Source: Sphaerochaeta sp. (GTDB taxonomy: Bacteria > Spirochaetota > Spirochaetia > Sphaerochaetales > Sphaerochaetaceae). From it: a stretch of 11,809 bases of DNA. This document shows, piece by piece, positions 6,763-11,809 of this stretch. The stretch is from assembly GCA_003456855.1 (NCBI GenBank), contig DMOO01000054.1, positions 1-11,809 of the forward strand, in the 5' to 3' direction. How positions within the stretch are numbered: position 1 is the first letter of the stretch; the number at the start of each line of letters is the position of its first letter. The notes under the pieces are model-generated. The model was not told where the DNA came from. It ran no database searches and saw only the letters and a program-made list of their open reading frames with translations. A program made the translations under genes and the position numbers.

Positions 6763-6791
6763 TTTATAAACGGAAAGCGAAAAAACGTCAA
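6763..6791 (-). promoter_or_regulatory. Strong promoter for tRNA-Gly
   Basis: TTGACG (6791-6786), exactly 17 nt, then TATAAA (6768-6763): each box matches consensus at five of six positions. Transcription would start near 6756, about 6 nt before the mature tRNA 5' end. The -35 lies in the loop, and most of the spacer in one arm, of the hairpin at 6772-6809. Confidence 0.75.
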
Positions 6792-6809
6792 GACATTATT
6801 TCGCTTTCC
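6772..6809 (-). terminator. Perfect 11-bp inverted repeat after arcC, likely terminator overlapping the tRNA promoter
   Basis: GGAAAGCGAAA (minus 6809-6799) and TTTCGCTTTCC (6782-6772) are perfect complements enclosing a 16-nt loop, beginning 9 nt after the arcC stop. The transcript continues with GTTTATAAATA, only moderately U-rich, so this is a weak-to-moderate intrinsic terminator. Because the same bases contain the tRNA -35 box and spacer, it could instead, or also, be a regulatory palindrome. Confidence 0.6.
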
Positions 6810-6818
6810 TTCAAATAG

Positions 6819-7751
6819 CTACTGGCGGACCCAGGTTCCGGTCTCTCCGTTGAGTGCCTGGAGTGCCTTGTCCAGCGATGTTATGACAGCAACCCTGCCC
6901 TTCTTGCTCTCTGCGAACTGCACGCATGCCTTGACCTTCGGAAGCATCGATCCAGGTGCGAACTGACCTTCGTCAGAGTACTTTCTGGCCTCATCCGGAG
7001 TCAGGCTTGAAAGCCACTCCTCGTTCGGCTTTCCGAAGTTTATGGCAACCTTCTCAACAGCCGTGAGGATGATCAGCATGTCTGCGTCGATCAGCTCTGC
7101 CAACTTCTCTGAAGCGTAGTCCTTGTCGATGACGGCAGGTGTTCCATAGAGAAGTCCATCCCTGCGGACAACCGGGATTCCGCCGCCACCTACGGTGATT
7201 ACGACGTTTCCTGCGGCGATGAGGCGCTCCACGGTCTTCTTCTCGATGACATCGATCGGTTTCGGGCTTGGGACGACGCGTCTGTAGCCACGGCCTGCGT
7301 CCTCCACCATCTTGTAACCCTTCTCCCTCTGGATCTTCATTGCGACATCCTTGTCGTAGAAGCCTCCGACAGGCTTTGTAGGGTTCTGGAATGCCGGGTC
7401 GTTCTCATCAACCAGGACCTGGGTGACAACAGTAGAGACCTCCTTGTCCAGGCCTCTGGATACAAGCTCGTTGCCGATTGCATTCTGCAGATGATATCCG
7501 ATGTAGCCCTGGCTCATTGCGCCGCACTCCGGGAACGGCATGTCTGACTTGATCGCCCCTGTCTGGGCTGCAGTTGCAAGACCGAGGTTGATCATTCCAA
7601 CCTGAGGTCCGTTTCCATGGGCTATGACAACCTGATTCCCTTCCTGTATCAGATCCACGATAGGCTTTGCAGTCTCCCTGACAAGCTCAAGCTGCTCATA
7701 AGGGGTCTTTCCCAATGCATTTCCACCTAAAGCGATGACTATCTTCTTCAT
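6819..7751 (-). CDS. arcC: Carbamate kinase
   Basis: Carbamate kinase transfers phosphate from carbamoyl phosphate to ADP, giving ATP, CO2 and ammonia. It is the energy-yielding last step of arginine deiminase or related ureide breakdown. The 310-residue product has the amino-acid kinase fold with VIALGGNALG near residues 5-14, IAHGNGPQVG near 43-52, NPTKPVGGFYDKD near 123-135, VVITVGGGGIPVV near 183-195, VIDKDYASEKLA near 208-219 and FAPGSMLPKV near 264-273. The start chosen is ATG at 7751 with GGGAAG upstream. A longer frame to 7826 would cross the predicted promoter and palindrome and is rejected. Neither arginine deiminase nor ornithine transcarbamylase is adjacent, so its pathway cannot be read from this window. 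It has its own promoter-like region and a terminator-like hairpin after it. Confidence 0.96.
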   Translation of the reverse strand: MKKIVIALGGNALGKTPYEQLELVRETAKPIVDLIQEGNQVVIAHGNGPQVGMINLGLATAAQTGAIKSDMPFPECGAMSQGYIGYHLQNAIGNELVSRGLDKEVSTVVTQVLVDENDPAFQNPTKPVGGFYDKDVAMKIQREKGYKMVEDAGRGYRRVVPSPKPIDVIEKKTVERLIAAGNVVITVGGGGIPVVRRDGLLYGTPAVIDKDYASEKLAELIDADMLIILTAVEKVAINFGKPNEEWLSSLTPDEARKYSDEGQFAPGSMLPKVKACVQFAESKKGRVAVITSLDKALQALNGETGTWVRQ

Positions 7752-7774
7752 TGCACACTTCCCTGCATAAATGA

Positions 7775-7805
7775 TTAGGGTGCCGATATGGCACCGACAC
7801 CCTAA
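7775..7805 (-). promoter_or_regulatory. Nested inverted repeats at the predicted arcC transcription start
   Basis: On the minus strand TTAGGGTG (7805-7798) and CACCCTAA (7782-7775) are perfect 8-bp arms. Inside them GGTGCC (7795-7790) and GGCACC (7784-7779) form a second perfect repeat with a 5-nt loop. The two share the CACC segment, so as RNA they are mutually exclusive hairpins; as DNA they form an operator-like palindrome next to the -10 box. It could be a repressor site, an mRNA 5' stabiliser or a small attenuator. No poly-U follows, so a simple terminator is unlikely. Confidence 0.5.
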
Positions 7806-7833
7806 GTATAGAACCTTGTGCAACAAAACGCAA
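7805..7833 (-). promoter_or_regulatory. Probable promoter for arcC
   Basis: TATACT (7810-7805) is a good -10 box. TTGCGT (7833-7828), 17 nt upstream, is a weak -35. Transcription would begin near 7798, just inside the inverted repeats, with about 47 nt of leader. The -35 region also contains a direct repeat, TTTGTTGC occurring twice 10 nt apart, which may be a protein site. Confidence 0.5.
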
Positions 7834-7878
7834 CAAATTTAATTGGTTCGAATATGAAATAGTTTTAGTAATTAGAAA

Positions 7879-8715
7879 TCAAAGGTAAGCATCCAGAATC
7901 ATGTTCGTCTTCAGCGATGATTCATGGACAAGGATTCCCTGTTCGTCAAGAAGATTCATCACTTCCTCTCTGAGAGGTGCAGCATCTTCAAGGGAGTCTC
8001 CTTCGAAGGAAAGCTCGGTGACATAGGAGAATCCGGAGCCCTTCTCAGGCACCTTCCAGACCTCGATGTCAATCTCCACTTCCTTGTAGGATCCAGTGTA
8101 GCGGACATAGTCCACAGGACCTGCGATTCTTGCCTCAGGGATGTTCTTAGAATGAAGCTTCGCGAACATCCATCCGCCCTCGTCCTTTGGCATGTTCTCA
8201 AGAAGGTTACCGACAAGGTCCTCCTGCGACATCCCCTTAAGTCCACCTTCAGGTTTCGATATCTTGGTCTCCGAGGAGAAGCTCAGGGTCATCTTGTCAT
8301 AGCTCCAGTCGACCTCTGCCTCGAATCGGCCGTCAGTGATGATCGGGTCATCCTTTATGGCCTGCTCAATCGCGGCGGCTACATCACCATCCTTGATCGC
8401 ATAGCGCTTCTTGTAGGTGATCTCGATGTTCTTCTTGCCTTCCTTCTCCCTGATTCTGTTTGTCCAACCGCCGTTGTTGAACACCCTTTCAGGGTTATCG
8501 ACATACAACACAACCCTGTTGTTGGTCTTCTCGACCACGAACATGTCCTGAAGATCCTTGTTCAACTGGTTCTCACCATCAAGGACCTTGCTGGAGTCCA
8601 GAAGGAACTTGACCTCAACAGTGTAATCGATGTCATCCGCGAAGACAGCGCCTGCTGACAGCACAACGATGGCCATGACCATCACAAACATTTTGAAAAG
8701 CTTGCTTTTCGCCAT
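7879..8715 (-). CDS. Exported CYTH-like (triphosphate-tunnel fold) protein of unknown function
   Basis: The 278-residue product begins with a typical type I signal peptide: basic MAKSKLFK, a hydrophobic stretch to about residue 22, and cleavage probably after AVFA (residue 26). The mature part looks like a CYTH/triphosphate tunnel domain. It has VEVKFLL at its start, a partial ExExK in which the first E is T, then VVLYVDNPE, W84 with RIR (R87, R89), EITYKKR (about 98-104), FEAEVD (E132, E134), KEVEIDIEVW (about 211-220) and TELSFEGD (about 233-240). These alternating acidic and basic residues suit the charged tunnel that binds triphosphates and metals. CYTH enzymes are usually cytoplasmic, so export is unusual. 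The start at 8715 is preferred over ATG 8721 because AGAAGGAG lies 6 nt before it and directly abuts the other. Substrate unknown; fold assignment moderate. Confidence 0.6.
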   Translation of the reverse strand: MAKSKLFKMFVMVMAIVVLSAGAVFADDIDYTVEVKFLLDSSKVLDGENQLNKDLQDMFVVEKTNNRVVLYVDNPERVFNNGGWTNRIREKEGKKNIEITYKKRYAIKDGDVAAAIEQAIKDDPIITDGRFEAEVDWSYDKMTLSFSSETKISKPEGGLKGMSQEDLVGNLLENMPKDEGGWMFAKLHSKNIPEARIAGPVDYVRYTGSYKEVEIDIEVWKVPEKGSGFSYVTELSFEGDSLEDAAPLREEVMNLLDEQGILVHESSLKTNMILDAYL

Positions 8716-8862
8716 ATTCATCTCCTTCTGGTTTCATCTTTGCACCACTTGGGATTGCAGGCAACAAAAATTTGTCAATGGGGACTTTCCTATTCTTAAA
8801 CTTTATGAAAAAAGGAAATATATGAATTGGAATTATTAGATGTAGCACAACTTGAAAAAGAC

Positions 8863-8890
8863 AAAAAAAACACTCCCTTTAACGGGAGTG
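8863..8890 (-). terminator. Rho-independent terminator after rpsU
   Basis: On the minus strand CACTCCC (8890-8884), loop GTTAAA and GGGAGTG (8877-8871) form a perfect 7-bp GC-rich stem followed by eight T residues (8870-8863), 22 nt after the rpsU stop. It insulates the downstream exported-protein gene. Confidence 0.9.
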
Positions 8891-8911
8891 CCTTGTGAGT
8901 TAAAGCAAGAA

Positions 8912-9121
8912 TTAATATGCCTTTGAGTTGCGCATCTTCTTTACCTTCAGCATCTGCTTGCGAGCAAGAGCCTTGTTCTTACGATGCTGGATTGCAGATG
9001 GCTTCTCGAAGTACTCGCGCATCTTGAATTCACGGATGACGCCTTCCTTCTCGACCATTCTCTTGAAACGCTTGATAGCTTTCTCAAGTGGTTCGGTCTC
9101 ATCGACTTTCACGTATGCCAT
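8912..9121 (-). CDS. rpsU: 30S ribosomal protein S21
   Basis: S21 is a small, very basic protein of the 30S platform near the anti-Shine-Dalgarno end of 16S rRNA, needed for efficient initiation. The 69 residues carry the family pattern: acidic start [20 protein letters not shown], then [21 protein letters not shown] (shown by the [12 protein letters not shown] segment near 31-42), then a lysine/arginine-rich tail [19 protein letters not shown]. The start at 9121 fits homologues and has GGTGA 5 nt upstream. A longer frame to 9145 would add eight residues not expected in the family. It appears to be monocistronic, with its own extended -10 promoter and a strong terminator. Confidence 0.97.
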   Translation of the reverse strand: MAYVKVDETEPLEKAIKRFKRMVEKEGVIREFKMREYFEKPSAIQHRKNKALARKQMLKVKKMRNSKAY

Positions 9122-9163
9122 ATATAACTCACCCCCTTCGCCCATCGGCTCAAGAATCGCTTT

Positions 9164-9192
9164 AAAATATCATCCCTGCAAATCTTTGTCCA
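9164..9192 (-). promoter_or_regulatory. Probable promoter for rpsU
   Basis: TGGACA (9192-9187), a 17-nt spacer ending in TGA, then TATTTT (9169-9164): a five-of-six -35, a four-of-six -10 and a TGn extension. Transcription would begin near 9157, with a leader of about 36 nt including the ribosome-binding site. Confidence 0.5.
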
Positions 9193-9227
9193 CACCTTTG
9201 GTGCAGATATTCAAAGAAAGAATACAA

Positions 9228-10277
9228 CTACTCCAGGAAAACTCCCTCTTTTGCAAGCTCACGTGCAATGCCGTTGCCGGACACGCAGTTGACATCGACT
9301 ACATATGACAGATGGCAGGCCAGGCTGTACAGGCTTGTGTTGAAGTAGTCCGGGATGTCCTCCTCGGACTCCGGAGCGTCACCCAGGGCATCAACCAAGG
9401 CACCGCCGAGGAACACAATTATCTCGTGGTCCCTCATGGAGATATAGCCTACTCTTCTCAGGTTCTCGTCGAAGTCCAGAAGCCTGTCCAGATCGACGTT
9501 GTGGGTCCAGTCAACCAATAGTCCGTCCTTGAAGGTGAAGTCAGCCATGAATGTCTTTCCGAAGACCGTGACGCAGGCTCTGAAGGTGCCTGTAGCTGAG
9601 CCTCTGTCCACCAGGAAGGAAAGCTTGTCGAAGTCTATCCCGCTGAGGAACTCTCGGCCTGAGGAAAGGACCTGCGTCCCTCCGACGAACAGACTGCCCT
9701 GCGGAACCTTGACCGAGAAATCAGTTCCTTCCCCAAGGAAGATCATCTCAGAGATGTCGGAGTTCTCGAAGTTCTCCTTGCGGTATCGTGCAGAGAGGCT
9801 TTGGGTCTGGATTCCAAGCTCGATACGCTGCTCTATTGCCTTCCAGGAGCCCAGATCATCGTCATCGAAGACCTTGGCAACGCACCATGGCACAGCGATT
9901 CTGCGATTCAGGACGATAGGTTCTGCAAGGTGACCAAGCTTCTGCACCGTGATCAGGTCATTCGAGTCAATCACCATGTCCAGGACATGGCCCGAAACTG
10001 CCTCCTTCAAAGACTCATGTGAAAGGCGAAGCATTGCATAGCCGGTGGGCATGTGTGCAGGAGGTGCCGGATCGAAGTCCAGGACCTGCACAGGCTTCCC
10101 TCCGTTGAGGACGACGATCTTGACCGTGACATCCGTCACAGGAAGGGCTGTGTTTGCAATGAGCTTGGCGAACTCGAAGTCCACCTCCTCTGTGTTTATG
10201 GACAGTGCATCACCCAGTCTAAGGGAGAGCATGTCGTTTACAATCGCATTGGCGTAATCTTTATATCTCTTTTCCAT
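9228..10277 (-). CDS. M29 aminopeptidase-like protein, probably catalytically inactive
   Basis: The 349-residue sequence resembles M29 (AmpS/AmpT/PepS) metalloaminopeptidases in outline. An N-terminal domain begins YKDYANAIVNDMLSLRLGD, a linker contains RRIAVPWCVAKVF near 125-137, and a C-terminal half includes GEGTDFSVKVPQGSLFVGG (about 182-200), FMADFTFKDGLLVDW (about 243-257) and LRRVGYISM (about 273-281). True M29 enzymes carry metal ligands in a TEEVFTAP-like strand, in LGEVAL, in a CHLA-like helix and in a later HxD motif. Here the first reads FDKLSF, the second has Y278 where Glu is expected, only H322 in ACHLSY is kept, and the protein ends before an HxD motif. It is also shorter than the roughly 400 residues usual for the family. 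It lies 8 nt after coaX and looks co-transcribed with it. A non-enzymatic relative is the best reading. Confidence 0.55.
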   Translation of the reverse strand: MEKRYKDYANAIVNDMLSLRLGDALSINTEEVDFEFAKLIANTALPVTDVTVKIVVLNGGKPVQVLDFDPAPPAHMPTGYAMLRLSHESLKEAVSGHVLDMVIDSNDLITVQKLGHLAEPIVLNRRIAVPWCVAKVFDDDDLGSWKAIEQRIELGIQTQSLSARYRKENFENSDISEMIFLGEGTDFSVKVPQGSLFVGGTQVLSSGREFLSGIDFDKLSFLVDRGSATGTFRACVTVFGKTFMADFTFKDGLLVDWTHNVDLDRLLDFDENLRRVGYISMRDHEIIVFLGGALVDALGDAPESEEDIPDYFNTSLYSLACHLSYVVDVNCVSGNGIARELAKEGVFLE

Positions 10278-10285
10278 ACAACAAA

Positions 10286-11032
10286 TCAGCTATTTAGAAT
10301 ACAGGCTATTCTGGCACCTTCCAAAGTGTGCTTGACATCAGCTCTGTTGACGTAGATGTGGCCTTCAAGATACTTGGAGAAGCCTCCGGTTGCAATGACT
10401 ATGACCTTGTGGCCGACCTCTGCCTCCACCTTGTCCACAATCTCCTTCAGCTGTCCTATGAAGCCGTAGATGACACCAGCGCGAATCGAAGCCACGGTAT
10501 CACGTCCCATCACGGTGTTCGGGATGTCCAGACGGATCTCTGGAAGCTGGGCGGTGTTCTCGAACAGGGCCTTGACCGAGGTCATCATGCCAGGTCCGAT
10601 GGTCACCCCCAAGACATCCCCTGATGGGGATACGGTCTCAGTCGTGAAGGCTGTACCGAAGTCAGCGACGGTCACATACTCATCCGGATACAATTTATGG
10701 GCAGCAATCAGGTTGCAGAGGATATCAGCACCGATCTCAGCAGGGATGGACTCCTTGTTCAGACCTGTCTCGATGTCCTTTCCGACAACGACCGGCGACA
10801 CACCGCCGATGGTCTTCACAGCCTCGATCACGGAGCCTGTCAGGTTCGGGACGACGCTGCTGACAACGGCCTTGGACCACTTGTCCATGGAGCTCAGAAC
10901 AGAGCAGACCTCGGTCACGGCCTTCTTGCTCTTGGTCTTGACCCTTAGGGCCTCTCCCCAATTCTGTCCGTCATGCAAGGACATGACGATGTTGGTGTTA
11001 CCGATGTCGACTGCAAGTATGCTACCGGCCAT
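10286..11032 (-). CDS. coaX: Type III pantothenate kinase CoaX
   Basis: CoaX phosphorylates pantothenate in the first step of coenzyme A synthesis; type III kinases belong to the ASKHA fold and are not feedback-inhibited by CoA. The 248 residues contain the phosphate-1 motif LAVDIGNTN (about 6-14), VVSSVVP (about 56-62), EIGADILCNLIAA (about 99-111, with the presumed catalytic D103), the second phosphate motif VADFGTAFTTETV (about 122-134), the IGPGM turn, IRAGVIYGFIGQL (about 183-195) and VIATGGFSKYL (about 212-222). The usual GADR motif reads GADI, a change at a position I recall as substrate-contacting. The start is ATG with GGAGG 5 nt upstream in the 14-nt gap after the ABC-F gene. The M29-like gene follows 8 nt later, suggesting one transcript. 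Confidence 0.9.
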   Translation of the reverse strand: MAGSILAVDIGNTNIVMSLHDGQNWGEALRVKTKSKKAVTEVCSVLSSMDKWSKAVVSSVVPNLTGSVIEAVKTIGGVSPVVVGKDIETGLNKESIPAEIGADILCNLIAAHKLYPDEYVTVADFGTAFTTETVSPSGDVLGVTIGPGMMTSVKALFENTAQLPEIRLDIPNTVMGRDTVASIRAGVIYGFIGQLKEIVDKVEAEVGHKVIVIATGGFSKYLEGHIYVNRADVKHTLEGARIACILNS

Positions 11033-11046
11033 TCAATCCTCCGAAA

Positions 11047-11809
11047 TCAAAGGGCGACTGCGATCTTTGAACCGTACATCTCCATTCTCAGTGCCTTGAT
11101 CGCTGGGTCTGACATGTAGTCATCGAACTTCATGTAGCGGTCGATCAGTCCCTTTGGAGTGAACTCGATGATGCGGTTTGCAATGGAGTCCACGAACTGG
11201 TGGTCGTGTGAGTTGAACAGGACCACACCTGAGAAGTCGATCAGACCGTTGTTGAGGCTCTGGATGGCCTCGAGGTCGAGATGGCTTGTAGGCTCGTCGA
11301 AGATAAGGCAGTTGGCGCCCTCGAGCATGAGCTTTGCAAGCACGCAGCGGACCTTCTCCCCTCCTGAGAGGACCAGACAGCTCTTCAGGGCCTCATCACC
11401 TGAGAAGAGCATTCTTCCAAGGAAGGACCTGAGATAGGTCTCATCGGCATCCTCGATGTACTGGCCAAGCCAATCTGTGATTGACATGTCCTCCTGGAAC
11501 AGCTTGTCGTTGTTTTTCGGGAAATAGCCCTGTGATGTCGTGACACCCCAGAGGTACTCGCCATCGTCCGGCTCCATGTTGCCCGAGATGATCTCGAACA
11601 GGACGGTCTTTGCAAAGTGGTTAGGTCCTACGAAGGCGATCTTGTCTCCGTTGTTGACCAGCAGATTCAGGTTGTCCAGGACCTTCTGGCCATCGATGAC
11701 CTTTGTCAGTCCCTTGATCTCTAGAATGTTCTTTCCGCACTCGCGGTTAGGCTTGAAGGCCACGTACGGGAAGCGGCGGCTGGACGGCTGGATGTCGTCG
11801 ATCGTCAGC
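11047..11809 (-). CDS. ABC-F family ATPase (YkpA/YbiT type), C-terminal half, cut by right edge
   Basis: ABC-F proteins are soluble twin-ATPase proteins without membrane domains that act on ribosomes, binding the E site in translation or antibiotic protection. The visible 253 residues begin in the interdomain linker (PSSRRFPYVAF), followed by the second nucleotide-binding domain. That domain has a Walker A-like GPNHFAKT (about 61-68), WGVTTSQGYFPKNN (about 87-100), the FLGRMLFSGDE segment, signature VLSGGEKVRC (about 146-155), Walker B LIFDEPTSHLD (about 168-178) and switch FNSHDHQF (about 198-205). The final glycine of Walker A is alanine, as I recall is common in the second domain of this subfamily. 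The coding frame continues unbroken past base 11763, a GTG that is only an internal codon. The true start lies beyond the window. It is upstream of, and probably co-transcribed with, coaX. Confidence 0.9.
   Translation of the reverse strand, partial: LTIDDIQPSSRRFPYVAFKPNRECGKNILEIKGLTKVIDGQKVLDNLNLLVNNGDKIAFVGPNHFAKTVLFEIISGNMEPDDGEYLWGVTTSQGYFPKNNDKLFQEDMSITDWLGQYIEDADETYLRSFLGRMLFSGDEALKSCLVLSGGEKVRCVLAKLMLEGANCLIFDEPTSHLDLEAIQSLNNGLIDFSGVVLFNSHDHQFVDSIANRIIEFTPKGLIDRYMKFDDYMSDPAIKALRMEMYGSKIAVAL

Noticed and set aside
7752..7826. N-terminal extension of arcC to 7826
   Set aside because: The extra 25 residues are absent from the family and would overlap the predicted promoter and palindrome; MKKIVIALGGNAL is the normal N-terminus.
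8773..8778. Perfect TTGACA upstream of the exported CYTH-like gene
   Set aside because: No acceptable -10 box lies 16-18 nt downstream, so it is not called a promoter; the promoter of this gene in 8716-8862 remains unlocated.
8630..8848. Short open frames on both strands around the start of the CYTH-like gene
   Set aside because: They overlap a signal peptide coding region and an AT-rich spacer, with no plausible ribosome-binding site or homology.
9190..9215. Small CACC-AAA-GGTG hairpin between the M29-like gene and rpsU
   Set aside because: Only a 4-bp stem and no T-run; not enough for a terminator and likely chance.
10470..11099. 209-codon plus-strand frame antisense to coaX
   Set aside because: Antisense shadow of coaX with no independent coding evidence.
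1..11809. Search for insertion sequences, CRISPR arrays, phage genes, SRP RNA, riboswitches or a replication origin
   Set aside because: No repeat arrays, transposase-like proteins, DnaA-box clusters or recognisable structured RNAs other than tRNA-Gly were seen by eye.

Overview
This is an ordinary chromosomal core-gene region of a bacterium with moderate GC. The best guess is a spirochaete of the Treponema/Sphaerochaeta type. The reasons are the spirochaete-like Ffh N-terminus, a small PUR-domain nucleic-acid-binding protein resembling Borrelia BpuR, and an unusually short SMC protein. The assignment comes from recognising protein sequences, not from a database search. No mobile element, CRISPR array, phage gene or resistance gene is visible. 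Every gene except rnhB is on the minus strand.

Region 1 (5607 down to 1, minus strand) is a chromosome-segregation and translation cluster: smc, ffh, rpsP, khpA, rimM, and trmD running off the left edge. From rpsP onward the genes are separated by 4 nt or less, or overlap by 4 nt. Several start with GTG or TTG. A probable extra promoter lies just before ffh. Together they make SMC, the SRP GTPase, ribosomal protein S16, the KhpA RNA-binding protein, the 16S maturation factor RimM and the tRNA m1G37 methyltransferase.

Region 2 (5608-6680): rnhB (RNase HII, plus strand) diverges from smc across 133 bp that hold promoters for both and two perfect 13-bp palindromes. RNase HII carries an N-terminal QLSLF pentapeptide that matches the bacterial sliding-clamp-binding consensus. 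rnhB converges on the PUR-domain gene with 3 nt between their stop codons.

Region 3 (6638-7833): a tRNA-Gly(UCC) with an unusual C at position 33, a strong promoter and a terminator. Upstream of it is carbamate kinase (arcC). The arcC terminator-like hairpin physically overlaps the tRNA promoter, and a palindrome sits at the predicted arcC transcription start.

Region 4 (7879-11809): an exported CYTH-like protein; rpsU with its own promoter and terminator; a degenerate M29 aminopeptidase-like protein that lacks most metal ligands; coaX (type III pantothenate kinase); and the C-terminal half of an ABC-F ATPase of the YkpA/YbiT type that runs off the right edge. ABC-F, coaX and the M29-like gene look like one transcription unit.

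No gene-free stretch exceeds 300 bp. The longest spacers are 8716-8911 and 5608-5740. No striking new multi-gene system is visible. The items most worth checking are the hinge-poor SMC, the dead-looking M29 homologue, the exported CYTH-like protein, the C33 tRNA-Gly, the clamp motif on RNase HII, and the regulatory overlap between arcC and the tRNA gene.
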